This document shows, piece by piece, positions 33,717 to 42,509 of a DNA stretch of 64,000 nt (its first letter is position 1; every line of letters begins with the position of its first letter). Location: positions 1-64,000 of the forward strand of contig CAWGCC010000062.1 in NCBI GenBank assembly GCA_963820965.1, given 5' to 3'. The stretch is from DATEDA01 sp963820965 (lineage in GTDB: Bacteria > Pseudomonadota > Gammaproteobacteria > Burkholderiales > SG8-39). The notes under the pieces are model-generated. The model searched no databases. It was not told where the DNA came from and saw only the letters and a list, made by a program, of their open reading frames with translations. A program made the translations under genes and the position numbers.

Positions 33717-34730
33717 CTACGCGTGCAGCTCCACGACGTCGCCGTCCTCGACGGGATGCTCACGCCCGACGTGCTGGCCGTCGAAGCCCGATCGGCCCCA
33801 AACGCGCGCGTACGTCAGGGTGCGCGCGAGATCCTGATGGACGAGCCGCGCGACGTCCTCGATCGTCTGGCCCCGGCGCAGGGTGAAGGGAGCGCCGAGC
33901 TCGCGCGGCTTGCCGGGGGTTTTCGTGTAGACGCGCACGATGTCGAGGTTGCTGAAGAGGAATGAACCGATCTCGCCGAGGCCGCGGCCGGTGGTCGCCG
34001 AAGTGACGACGGCCGGATAGCTCGATCCGGTGAGCTCGCGAAACGCCTGGAGCTCGGCGTCCTCGTCGGCGCTGAGGTCGGCCTTGTTCGCGGCCAGCAG
34101 CGTCGGCAGGCGAATCGCGAACGGATCTTCGTCCGCGGCCGCCGAGCCGGGTGCGGACGGCCAACGCTCGCCTAGCGTGACGCGCCGCTCCGCGAGCAGC
34201 GCGTGGATCGCCTGCACCTGCTCGACGCAGGCCGGCTCGCCGAGGTCGACGACGAGCAGGCACGCGTCCGCCGTCTGCAGGGTGGCGGCGAGCCACGGTA
34301 CCGGATGCTGCGGCGACACCGCCGGCAGGTCGACGAGCTGAAAGTGGACGTCCTCGTGGGTCATCATCCCGGGCTCGGGATGCTGCGTCGTGAACGGATA
34401 CTCCGCCACGTGCGCGTGCGAGCTGGTGAGCCGCGCGTGCAGCGCAGATTTGCCCGAGTTCGGCGGTCCGATCAACGCGATCTGCGCCGCGCCCTCGGGG
34501 CGGACGACGAGCGACGGGGCGCTGCGCGCGCCGCCCTTCCGCGGCCCCTCGAGCTCGTCGGAGAGCTCCTTGATCCGACGCTTGATGTCGCCCTGGAGGT
34601 GATCGGTCCCCTTGTGCTTCGGGATCGTGCGCAGCATCTCGCGCAGCCGGTCGAGCCGCTCGCGGGGCTCGCGCGCCCTGCGAAACGCGGCCTCGGCGGC
34701 CTTGTACTCGGGCGAGAGGTTGGCGGGCAT
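33717..34730 (-). CDS. DRG/OBG-related GTPase with TGS domain
   Basis: A 337-residue GTP-binding protein. After a helical N-terminus (about 1-85, AAFRRAREPRERLDRLREML), the G domain has G1 ALIGPPNSGKSALHARLTSS, the G3 segment FQLVDLPAVSPQHPVPWLAA (Asp-Leu-Pro-Ala rather than DxxG), and G4 LLAANKADLSADED. A TGS domain follows from about 268: IVRVYTKTPGKPRELGAPF, ending VGREHPVEDGDVVELHA. Related proteins bind RNA or ribosomes. The altered G3 suggests slow hydrolysis. It converges on the MFS gene. Confidence 0.88.
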   Translation of the reverse strand: MPANLSPEYKAAEAAFRRAREPRERLDRLREMLRTIPKHKGTDHLQGDIKRRIKELSDELEGPRKGGARSAPSLVVRPEGAAQIALIGPPNSGKSALHARLTSSHAHVAEYPFTTQHPEPGMMTHEDVHFQLVDLPAVSPQHPVPWLAATLQTADACLLVVDLGEPACVEQVQAIHALLAERRVTLGERWPSAPGSAAADEDPFAIRLPTLLAANKADLSADEDAELQAFRELTGSSYPAVVTSATTGRGLGEIGSFLFSNLDIVRVYTKTPGKPRELGAPFTLRRGQTIEDVARLVHQDLARTLTYARVWGRSGFDGQHVGREHPVEDGDVVELHA

Positions 34731-34791
34731 GGGCAACCAGCATAACGCCCGCCGGCGCAACGGGTCTCCCTTCCGGGGTCCGGGCGACCCC

Positions 34792-35046
34792 TTCGAGGAA
34801 AGTGCCGGTGAGCTGGTCAAGCGGCCTCTGGCTGCTGTGCCGCGACTGCTCGCCACCTACGCGGACACGTCGATGGACTACGCGGAGGCGACGCTGGTAC
34901 TGCTCGCGCACGACTTGGGCGAGTTGCGCGTCGCGACGATCGACCTCGGCGATATTCTCCGGCCGGCTGTCCCGGCAAATGCACGGATCGTGCCGGAGGG
35001 GAACCAGGTCGGGCCCGCCGGGGAACTCCCCAAGGAGACGGGCTGA
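34792..35046 (+). pseudogene. PIN-domain (VapC-like) fragment
   Basis: The last 85 codons of an open frame read as the C-terminal half of a PIN ribonuclease: RLLATYADTSMDYAEATLVL, then LAHDLGELRVATIDLGDILR. In intact PIN toxins this is Y-x-D-x-P-M-D-x-A-D-A and T-x-D-x-x-D-F; here the second acidic pair is partly replaced (AEA, IDLGDI). The front half with the first catalytic Asp is missing, and no antitoxin precedes it. It is a dead remnant of a toxin-antitoxin locus. Confidence 0.6.
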
Positions 35047-35144
35047 GGAGAGCGGGCGCGGGCGCTTGTGCCCCGGTTGCGGCCCCGGGACAGGGCATCG
35101 CGCACCAAGAGACAGCGCACCGCGGCCCGCGCCGCGCCGGTGCG

Positions 35145-35969
35145 CTACGCGAAGAACGCGAACGTTCGCGCCTCGATGCTCTGTCGCGGCGGTGCGCCGG
35201 GCGGCGTGTTGGGGTCGACGAACGAAGTGTGCGCCGTGAAGCGCGCGCGCCCGTCCTTCGCCGAGTCGTAGACCTTGAAGACGAGCGCCTCGTCGCGCCG
35301 CATCTCCGGAAAGTAGAACCAGCGGTGGGCCGGGTTGTAGCGCACCTGGTACGTCTCGCCGACCCGGTGCGGGTAGCGGCGCTCGGCGGCGAGAAGGTCG
35401 CCGGGAGCGACACTGCGCGCGTCGGCGATCGCGAGGGGGTTCGACCGGATCGGCTGGTTGATCGCCCGCCAGACCTGGATGATCGCGAACCGGTGCGCGA
35501 GCAGCGCATCGGCTTCGTCGGGCAGCACCTCGCGCACGCGTTGCGGCCCGGACCACTCGGTGTAGTCGTTGTGCGCCGACAGCACCGGCTCGCGGACGAG
35601 CAGCGCCTCGCGCTCGGCCTCGTCGCCCGAGCGCAGCGTGTGGTCGAAGACGACCACCCGCGCGGCGCCGGACACGGCCTTGACGATCTGCTCGACCTCC
35701 GGGTAGTAGACGGCCGCGAGCTGATCCTTGTCGAAGAAATCCGCGACCGCGGTCGGATGCGGCACGAGGACGAATCCGTTCTCGTCCAGCGAGAACGTGC
35801 CGGCGAGCGGCCGCCCGTCGCGGATCGGCATCGACCGCTGCTCCTTTGTCCCCGTGTTGCGGCGCCGGATGTTGCCCGGGCCGAACGTCTCGTTTACCGG
35901 CTTCTCGCCGGAGTCGACCGCATAGGCGATCCCCGCGTTGATCGCGCCCGCTCCGGCCCGTGCTTCCAT
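35145..35969 (-). CDS. CmcJ/NvfI-family oxidoreductase
   Basis: A 274-residue protein of the group named after the cephamycin methoxylation subunit CmcJ and fungal NvfI-related enzymes. Family landmarks: MPIRDGRPLAGTFSLDENGF, AVADFFDKDQLAAVYYPEVE, GAARVVVFDHTLRSGDEAER, and HRFAIIQVWRAINQPIRSNP. The His/Asp of VFDHT and the RWFYFPEMRRDEALVFKVYD segment probably form an Fe(II)/2-oxoglutarate-type site. ATG 35969 and 35993 are both possible starts. In bacteria outside actinomycetes the function is mostly unassigned. Confidence 0.8.
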   Translation of the reverse strand: MEARAGAGAINAGIAYAVDSGEKPVNETFGPGNIRRRNTGTKEQRSMPIRDGRPLAGTFSLDENGFVLVPHPTAVADFFDKDQLAAVYYPEVEQIVKAVSGAARVVVFDHTLRSGDEAEREALLVREPVLSAHNDYTEWSGPQRVREVLPDEADALLAHRFAIIQVWRAINQPIRSNPLAIADARSVAPGDLLAAERRYPHRVGETYQVRYNPAHRWFYFPEMRRDEALVFKVYDSAKDGRARFTAHTSFVDPNTPPGAPPRQSIEARTFAFFA

Positions 35970-36172
35970 CGCCACCGCCCCAGTAGAACGCATCCGCGCG
36001 GAAGCGTACATCAGAGTCGGACAAGGAACGTGAGTTCGAAAGAATCGGTCCTCGCGCCGCGAAACAGGGCGTGGCGCGCGCATCGCGAGATCACTCGCGA
36101 GCTCGCCGCCGCGGCGAATTCGACAGGCCGTGCAGGTTCATCCGCGACGACGCCGTCGCGGGGGGTGCGCGT

Positions 36173-36490
36173 TCAGCCGGCCGTCGCTGCGGGCTTCATC
36201 GGCACCCGCGTCGGGGCCGTGTCGGCCGGCGCGGCCGCGCCGGTCATCGGGTCGACCGGGCTCGACGGCTCGATGCGCGTGCACCGCTGGACATCGCCGG
36301 ATATGACGAGCTGCCCGCCGGGGAACGTCTTCTGGAGCCCTGCACGGATCGGGCCCGAGAGATCGATCGGGGTGAGCTCCGAGCGATAGACGATCCGGCT
36401 CGCCCGGTCGTAGACCGTGTAGCACTCGCCCCGGGCGGGCGTCGCGACGGCGCAGAGCAGCAGTACCAGGGGGGTGATCGCGTTTCTCAC
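36173..36490 (-). CDS. Small periplasmic protein
   Basis: A 105-residue exported protein: signal MRNAITPLVLLLCAVATPARG, then ECYTVYDRASRIVYRSELTP, LSGPIRAGLQKTFPGGQLVI and a Thr/Pro/Ala tail. Two Cys (ECYTV and QRCTRI) could form a disulfide. I recall similar short proteins in Burkholderiales but no named family. It is isolated from neighbours on both sides. Confidence 0.65.
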   Translation of the reverse strand: MRNAITPLVLLLCAVATPARGECYTVYDRASRIVYRSELTPIDLSGPIRAGLQKTFPGGQLVISGDVQRCTRIEPSSPVDPMTGAAAPADTAPTRVPMKPAATAG

Positions 36491-36761
36491 GGGGCCTCCT
36501 CGACCGGGACAGGTTCAGAACAATGTCATGATTACGCCAAACCGGAGGCGCCGTCCACCCCCCGCCGTCAGCGCGGCGTGTACCGTTTCACCCGGTTGGG
36601 CAGCACGACCTCGGGCGGGACCCGGGAAGGCCGGTCGCGCGCCGTCCGAGGCGGTCGAACAGCGCGGCGGAACCCTCGTCGAGAACCCGTGGCGGCCCTG
36701 CGGCTTCCGAGGTTGCGCGACCGGCGGGCGTGCCCGTATGCTCCCGGCATAGGAGCTGACG

Positions 36762-37361
36762 ATGCACGCCGTCAACCGCGCAACGAACATCCTGCTCCAG
36801 CCGGAGAGCGAGTGGTCAGCGATCGCCGGCGAGCGGAGCGATCTGAAATCCCTCTACCTCGGCTACATCGCGATCCTGGCGATCCTGCCCGCGGCGGCGA
36901 CGCTCGTCAGCACCGCGCTCGTCGGGTCGCTCGGCTTCGGGCGCCTCGGAGCGGGCGTCGCTTTGCAGGCGGCGCTGACGGGGTACGTCCTGAGTCTCGT
37001 GATGGTGCTCATCCTCGCGTTCGTCGCGAACGCACTCGCGCCGCGCTTCGAGGGGCGCAGCAATTTCGACCAGGCGCTGAAGCTCACCGCCCATGCGCTG
37101 ACCGCCTCGTGGGTCGCCGGCATCTTCACCATCCTGCCGGTGGTCGGCTGGCTGATCTCGCTCCTCGGCGGCCTCTACTCGCTCTATCTCCTGCAGCTCG
37201 GGGCGCCGCTGCTGATGAAGATGCCGGAGCGGAAAGCCATGGCCTACGGCGTCCTGTTGGTTGCGATCGCGGTCGTGATCACGTTCCTGATCGGCGCGGG
37301 GCTCGCCGCCGCGTTCGGCATGGGCGCCATCGGCATGATGGGAGCGATCGGGCGGTTCTGA
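36762..37361 (+). CDS. Yip1-family membrane protein
   Basis: A 199-residue membrane protein with five helices and the Yip1 N-terminal phrase NRATNILLQPESEWSAIAGE. FEGRSNFDQALKLTAHALTA is the conserved loop between helices. The last helix is Gly/Ala/Met-rich. Bacterial Yip1 proteins have no settled function. The next gene, a TerB-like protein, starts 62 bases after its stop, so they may be co-expressed. Confidence 0.88.
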   Translation: MHAVNRATNILLQPESEWSAIAGERSDLKSLYLGYIAILAILPAAATLVSTALVGSLGFGRLGAGVALQAALTGYVLSLVMVLILAFVANALAPRFEGRSNFDQALKLTAHALTASWVAGIFTILPVVGWLISLLGGLYSLYLLQLGAPLLMKMPERKAMAYGVLLVAIAVVITFLIGAGLAAAFGMGAIGMMGAIGRF

Positions 37362-37423
37362 CCGTTCGGCGCGCCCGTGCAACCTGGAGCACGATCGCGC
37401 TGTCAGACGCTCCGGAGAGCCTC

Positions 37424-37882
37424 ATGCTGAATGCCATCCGCGACTTCTTCGATCAACAGGTGAACGCCCCCGCGGCGCGGGGCGACGACCGGCACCCGAT
37501 CGAGGTCGCCACCGCCGCGCTCCTCGTCGAAACGGTCCGGCTCGACAGCACGATGGACGACACGGAGCGCGACGCGGCCCTTGGCGCCGTGCGCACCAAG
37601 TTCGGTCTCGATGCCGTGGAGGCCGAGACGCTGATCCGCCTCGCCGAACAGGAGGCGCGGGACGCCACCGACTACTACCAGTTCACCTCGCTGATCAACC
37701 GGCATTTCTCCGCGGCGCAGAAGGAGCGGGTCATCGAGCTCATGTGGCAGGTCGCCTACGCCGACGCCGACCTGAGCGCGAACGAGCAGCACGTCGTTCG
37801 CAGGATCGCCGACCTTCTGCACGTCCCCCACCGCGCGTACATCGCCGCGAAGCTGCGCGCCCGGGACGCTGCCGGACGCTGA
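37424..37882 (+). CDS. TerB-family protein
   Basis: A 152-residue all-helical protein of the tellurite-resistance TerB fold. Residues 28-60 contain ATAALLVETVRLDSTMDDTE and 105-130 ERVIELMWQVAYADADLSAN followed by EQHVVRRIADLLHVP; the D-x-x-x-x-x-E/N-E pattern (DADLSANEQ) is the metal site of the family. Stand-alone TerB proteins in beta- and gammaproteobacteria are not linked to tellurite operons, as here. Confidence 0.88.
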   Translation: MLNAIRDFFDQQVNAPAARGDDRHPIEVATAALLVETVRLDSTMDDTERDAALGAVRTKFGLDAVEAETLIRLAEQEARDATDYYQFTSLINRHFSAAQKERVIELMWQVAYADADLSANEQHVVRRIADLLHVPHRAYIAAKLRARDAAGR

Positions 37883-37895
37883 CCGCGGTCGCCGC

Positions 37896-38729
37896 TCACC
37901 GCGCGTCGACGAGCAGCCGCAGCTGGTCCGCGCGCCCGATCCCGGCGGCCGCGAGGCTCGCCGCGAACGCCGAGTCGCGGCCGACGAGCGGCGCGACGTC
38001 GCATTCGAGAAAGCGCAGGCTGCCGGTCGCCGTCTCGTGCATGAGATCGATCCGCGCCGCCCAGTCGATCGCGAGCACGCCGGCGATTCGCACCGCGAGC
38101 TCGCGCACCTTCGCCGCCAGCGCCGTGTCCGCGAGCGGGGCACGGCCCGGCCGCGCGAGATACTTGCGCGAGAAGGAGTAGGGCGTCCCCTCCGGGAGCG
38201 CGAGGCGCAGCGGCATCCCCACCCGGCCGCCGATTACGGCGATCGTCAGCTCCGCGCCGACGATCCGCTCCTGCGCGAGGTAGCGATCGGTTCGCGCTCG
38301 CACGGGAATCGGTCCGCTCCCGACCAGACGCATGCCGATCGAATCGGAACCCTGCCGCGGCTTGAGGATCAGCGGGAATGTCGCCTTGCCGGCGTCGCTC
38401 GCGAGCGCGGTCGCCGGGCAGTCGATGCCGGCTCTGCTCGCGAGACGGTACGCTTCCCATTTGTCGTAGCAGCGGGCCATCGCCGCTGCGCCGGGGCCGA
38501 AGTATGGAATCGATGCGCGGCCCAGCGCCTGCGCGGCGACGAGCATCACCGGATCGGAGACACGCAGGAGCAGCGGACCCGACGGCAGCGCGCCGATCCC
38601 CGCCTCGCTGAACTCGACCATCCGCACGGCGTAACCCGCGCGGCGCAACTCCGCGGCGACCGCCCGTGCCTCGCCGCGGTGAATCCACGCGAGCGGGTGC
38701 GCCCGCCAGGGTTCGACGACGACGTTCAG
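37896..38729 (-). CDS. ATP-grasp ligase-like protein
   Basis: An ATP-grasp enzyme of about 277 residues. KWEAYRLASRAGIDCPATAL begins the ATP-binding half; FPLILKPRQGSDSIGMRLVG is the phosphate-binding loop; AIDWAARIDLMHETATGSLR with FLECDVAP holds the Mg ligands. The first 27 residues, NVVVEPWRAHPLAWIHRGEA, look native, yet the only in-frame start before them is CTG at 38729; the first TTG (38648) would remove this part. The gene begins 22 bases after the amidohydrolase stop. Substrate unknown, perhaps a peptide-like ligation. Confidence 0.8.
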   Translation of the reverse strand: MNVVVEPWRAHPLAWIHRGEARAVAAELRRAGYAVRMVEFSEAGIGALPSGPLLLRVSDPVMLVAAQALGRASIPYFGPGAAAMARCYDKWEAYRLASRAGIDCPATALASDAGKATFPLILKPRQGSDSIGMRLVGSGPIPVRARTDRYLAQERIVGAELTIAVIGGRVGMPLRLALPEGTPYSFSRKYLARPGRAPLADTALAAKVRELAVRIAGVLAIDWAARIDLMHETATGSLRFLECDVAPLVGRDSAFAASLAAAGIGRADQLRLLVDAR

Positions 38730-38751
38730 CTGAGGGTTCGCCCGCGCCCGC

Positions 38752-40256
38752 TCAGTGCCCGGGCAGGTATCCGCCGAGCACCGTCTTCGGCCATTTCGCC
38801 TGCGCGAGCAGGTAGTCGCGCGACTGTTCGGCCTTGCGCTGCAGCTCGACCACGTTCACGCCGACGAGCTGCCCCTTCCACTTCTTCACCTTGCCGCCGA
38901 CGAAGACGGCCTCGACGTTGCTCGTATCCATGGTCTGCACGACCGCCGCGTAGGCGTTGTTGAGCGGCATCACGTTGATGCGATCGGTCGCGAGCATGAT
39001 CACGTCGGCCTCCTTGCCGGGCGTGAGCGACCCCACCTTCCTCTCGAGGTGGTTGACCGTCGCGCCGCCGAGGGTGGCGATCTCGCACCACCTGCTTCAC
39101 GCCGAGCAGCGACGGGAGATCCTTCTCGCCGGCCCGCTCACGGGCGAGCAGTTGCATGCGCTGCAGCACGAAGACCGTGCGCATCTGCGAGAAGAAGTCC
39201 GCAGCCGATCGAGGTCTCGACATCGTTGCTGAGCGAGAGCGGAAGCTTGAGATCGAGCGTCTGCTGAATGGGCGGGATGCCGTGTCCCATCTCCATCTCC
39301 ACCGGCGCCGCGATCGAGATCTTGCCGCCGGTATCGGCGATGTGCTTCCACTCCTCCGCGGTCAGGCGGCAGCAGTGGATGTAGGTGACGTCCGGTCCCA
39401 TCAGCCCGGCCTTCGCGAGCGGCAGCAGCTCGCCGACGCCGTTGGCGTGCAGCGTGATCGGCACGCCGACCTCGCGCGCGAGCCGCCAGTGGTTCGGATC
39501 GAATGCGGTCGCGAGCGCGAGCGTGAGCAGCTGGTCGTCGCTGGCGAAGTACTGCTTGCGGATCCGCCTGATGTCCTGCGGATACTGGGTCGCCGGCCCC
39601 GGCGCGCCGAAGCCGTAGGCATAGACGCCGCGGATGCCGGATTCCTGCAGCCCCTGCACGGCGGCGTCGGAGTGCGCCGGCGTATTGGAGATGTGCGACC
39701 AGTCGAGCATCGTCGTGACGCCGGCGTTCATCGCGCCCCACGAGCGCAGGAGATCGCCGACGTAGACGTCCTCGGGCCGGTACACGCCGCGCGCGGTCGT
39801 GCCGATCGACTTGAAGTAGTCCCCCAGGCGGCCGTCGGGGAACACGTTGCGCAGCGGGCCCTGCCAGATGTGCCGGTGCGTGTCGACGAACCCCGGCATC
39901 ACGATCATGTTCGAGGCGTCGACCACGGTGGCGCGTCGCGCCTGGAGGTTCGGCCCGACCGCGGCGATCTTCGAGCCCTCGATCAGCACGTCGGCCCGGT
40001 CGAAGTCGCCGAGCTTCGGATCCATCGTCAGCACGACGCCGCCCTTCAGCAGCACGCGCTGTCCGGGAGCACCGCTCAGCGCAGCATGGTCGGCCGTCGC
40101 ACAGCCCGCGAGGCCCGTGCCGGCCGCGGCGCCGGCGAAGATCCCCGCGGCGCTCGAGGTGAGGAACTCGCGGCGCGAGACGCCGCGCTCTTCGGGGTCG
40201 CGCCCGGCGCGGCGTGGCGTTTCGGGCGTGGCGGGGGATGGCGCGAGCTCGCACAT
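38752..40256 (-). pseudogene. Exported amidohydrolase with two single-base insertions
   Basis: Metal-dependent amidohydrolase with a twin-arginine signal (SRREFLTSSAAGIFAGAAAG) and the Zn motif GFVDTHRHIWQGPLRN. The frame holds to SLSNDVETSIGC; removing one base near 39200 gives DFFSQMRTVFVLQRMQLLAR, and removing another near 39085 gives EIATLGGATVNHLERKVGSL and the natural end LAQAKWPKTVLGGYLPGH. Both changes are +1. As written, translation stops at 39138 and loses the last third including the conserved GSLTPGKEADVIML. The family includes chlorohydrolase/cytosine-deaminase-like enzymes. Either a recent pseudogene or base-calling error. Confidence 0.85.
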
Positions 40257-40353
40257 GATCGGATCTCCTCCTCGAATCGCTTGTCGTTGGTCTGCGGGCG
40301 CGAGTTTACTTGCCTCCGCCGTGGGACGGCGGTCCCATGTTCGGCACGTCCCA

Positions 40354-41235
40354 CTACGACGCGGGGCGGCTGCTCGCCTTCATGCGCCCGATGCAGTGGA
40401 CGAGCTCGTCGCGCATCCGCGCCGGCGGCAGGCGGCAGCGCATGCCGTGGCCAGGCAGCAACCACTCGAATGCGTAATTCGCGAGCCGCTCCATCGACGC
40501 CGTCTGGAGGGCCCAGTCGTACCAGCACACGCTGCGCGAAGCGACGACGCGCTCGCCACGAGCGTCCGACCACGCGTGGTCGCCGGAGAAGAGGAAGTCC
40601 CGATAGAGCAGGCAGGTCGAGCCGGGCGTGTGCCCTGGCACCGGGATGAGGAGCGCTTCGTCGTCGAGCGGTACCGGCGCGTCGCCGTCGAGCTTGATCT
40701 CGACCTCGCGGGTGCCGGCGACGACGTCGTTGCGGTGCAGGATGCGCTCGCAACCGAAGCGCTCGCGGAACTTGCGGTGATCGGCGACGTCGTCGCGGTG
40801 GGTGAGAAACATCCAGCGCACGCCGCCGAGCGCTTCGATCCCCGCGACGAGCGGGGCGGCGTAGCGCGGCGAGTCGACCAGGATGTTGCCGCGCGGGCGG
40901 ACGATCAGGTAGCTCCGGGCGCCGTAGCTCGATTCGGCCGCCCAGCCGCAGTAGTACACCCCGTCTGCGATCGGCTCCGGGAACGCCTGACGCGCCGCGG
41001 GAATGTCGCGCTTCGTCCCGGTGCCGATCGCCGCCACCGGGCAGGCGACGAGCGCCATCGCCGCGCGGCGCGTCCCGGCCTCGTCGACCGGCTGGCGATA
41101 CACGTACGAGGCATCGCGCCCCTCGGCGAACGCTTCCGGGGCAACTTGCCGGCAGGTCCCGCAGTCGATGCAGGTCGAGTCGACGAAGAAGTCGCCGGGG
41201 ACATTCGCGGCGAGACGCTTGGCGAGGGCGGCCAT
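40354..41235 (-). CDS. Ferredoxin / metallo-beta-lactamase fold fusion
   Basis: A 293-residue two-domain protein. Residues 15-80 are a single-cluster ferredoxin: STCIDCGTCRQVAPEAF and ALVACPVAAIGT provide four Cys. Residues 95-290 are a metallo-beta-lactamase fold with FLTHRDDVADHRKF (HxxxDH form), PVPGHTPGSTCLLY, FSGDHAW and LPGHGM. The combination of a 4Fe-4S domain and MBL fold is known in proteobacterial hypotheticals. It could be a redox-linked hydrolase. Start MAALAKRLAANVPGDFFVDS at 41235. Confidence 0.88.
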   Translation of the reverse strand: MAALAKRLAANVPGDFFVDSTCIDCGTCRQVAPEAFAEGRDASYVYRQPVDEAGTRRAAMALVACPVAAIGTGTKRDIPAARQAFPEPIADGVYYCGWAAESSYGARSYLIVRPRGNILVDSPRYAAPLVAGIEALGGVRWMFLTHRDDVADHRKFRERFGCERILHRNDVVAGTREVEIKLDGDAPVPLDDEALLIPVPGHTPGSTCLLYRDFLFSGDHAWSDARGERVVASRSVCWYDWALQTASMERLANYAFEWLLPGHGMRCRLPPARMRDELVHCIGRMKASSRPAS

Positions 41236-41359
41236 GGCTAATTCTAGGCCTCGCCGCAAGAAGCAAGGGCCTCTGGTGAGGTGCAGTCGGCTCGATTGAA
41301 GGATCGCCCCCGCGCGACCGGATGCACTACACTCGCCGCGACCCCGCACCGGAGGAGCC

Positions 41360-42328
41360 ATGCGACCGATCCCGATCCTCGCCGCGCTTGCGCTCGCGCT
41401 CGTCGCCGCCGGCGCCCTCGCGCAACCGTACCCCGCGAAGCCGATCCGGGTGGTCGTGCCGAACCCGGCCGGCGGCTACTACGACCTGATCGCCCGCACG
41501 GTGGGGCAAAAGGCGGGCGAGAGCCTCGGCCAGCCGATGGTCGTGGAGAACCGCGTCGGTGCCGGCGGCAGCGTGGGAACGGAGTTCACCGCGAAATCGC
41601 CCCCGGACGGTTACACGATCATGGTCGGCGGCATCGGTCCGCACGGGATCGCGCCGAGCCTGTACGCGAAGCTGCCGTACGACCCGGTGACGGACTTCGC
41701 GCCGATCATCCTGGTCGCGACGACGCCCAACATCCTGGTCGTGCATCCGTCGTCGCCGCTGCAGTCGGTGCAGGATCTCGTCGCCGCGGCGCGGCAGAGG
41801 CCCGGCACGCTGAGCTATGCGTCGAACGGCAACGGCACCTCGCAGCACCTGTCGGCCGAGATGCTCGCCACGACGATGGGGCTCAAGCTCAACCACGTTC
41901 CGTTCAAGGGCAGCGCGCCAGCGGTCGCCGCAATGCTCGGCGGCCAGGTCGACTTCGCGTTCGCCGTCGCGCCGGACGCGCTGCCGCACGTGCGGGCGGG
42001 GAAGCTGCGTGCGATCGGCGTCACCGGCGCGAAGCGCGCGGCACCGCTGCCCGACGTCCCGACGATGGTCGAGGGTGGCGTGCCGAACTACGAGGCGACG
42101 GCGTGGTTCGGCTACTTTGCCCCGGCCGGCACGCCGCGCGAAGTCGTCGACCGGCTCAACGCGGAGATCGCAAGAGCGATGGCCGCGCCCGACGTCCGCG
42201 AGCGCCTCGCGCCGGGCGGGCTCTCCGACCTCCCGGGCGGCACGCCAGAGGCCTTCGGCGAGTTCGTCAGGAGCGAGATCGCGAAATGGTCGCGCGTCGT
42301 GAAGGAGTCGGGCGCGACGATCGACTGA
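41360..42328 (+). CDS. Bug-family periplasmic solute-binding receptor
   Basis: Third TctC/Bug receptor, 322 residues. Signal MRPIPILAALALALVAAGAL with cleavage at ALAQ; IRVVVPNPAGGYYDLIARTV differs from the others at the usual PFxxGGxxD (here PNPAGGYYD), in the ligand-facing loop, so the ligand probably differs. VVENRVGAGGSVGTEF and DGYTIMVGGIGPHG follow. It ends close to a long inverted repeat. Again no permease genes are adjacent. Confidence 0.94.
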   Translation: MRPIPILAALALALVAAGALAQPYPAKPIRVVVPNPAGGYYDLIARTVGQKAGESLGQPMVVENRVGAGGSVGTEFTAKSPPDGYTIMVGGIGPHGIAPSLYAKLPYDPVTDFAPIILVATTPNILVVHPSSPLQSVQDLVAAARQRPGTLSYASNGNGTSQHLSAEMLATTMGLKLNHVPFKGSAPAVAAMLGGQVDFAFAVAPDALPHVRAGKLRAIGVTGAKRAAPLPDVPTMVEGGVPNYEATAWFGYFAPAGTPREVVDRLNAEIARAMAAPDVRERLAPGGLSDLPGGTPEAFGEFVRSEIAKWSRVVKESGATID

Positions 42329-42331
42329 TCC

Positions 42332-42397
42332 CGTCACCCTGGCGAATGCCGGAGTCCAGGAGGTGCTGCACTCGATCCCGGCTTCCGCCGGATGACG
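42332..42397. repeat. Long imperfect inverted repeat downstream of the Bug gene
   Basis: Left arm 42332-42359 and right arm 42371-42397 match as reverse complements at most positions over about 27 bases (CGTCA.CC.GGCG... against ...CGCCGGATGACG), with a loop of about 11. Elements of this look (CGTCAT-CCGGCG... ends) are common dispersed intergenic repeats in proteobacteria. It may also serve as the 3' end of the receptor transcript. Confidence 0.6.
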
Positions 42398-42509
42398 CTA
42401 GAGCGGGTATACCAGCAGCGTATCGATCCGGTCGGAACGGTTTTCCACTGCGGCCACGGTCGATCTCCGGTTCGGCGTCGGTCGCGTGATCTAGCAGTGC
42501 CGCGCCGCA

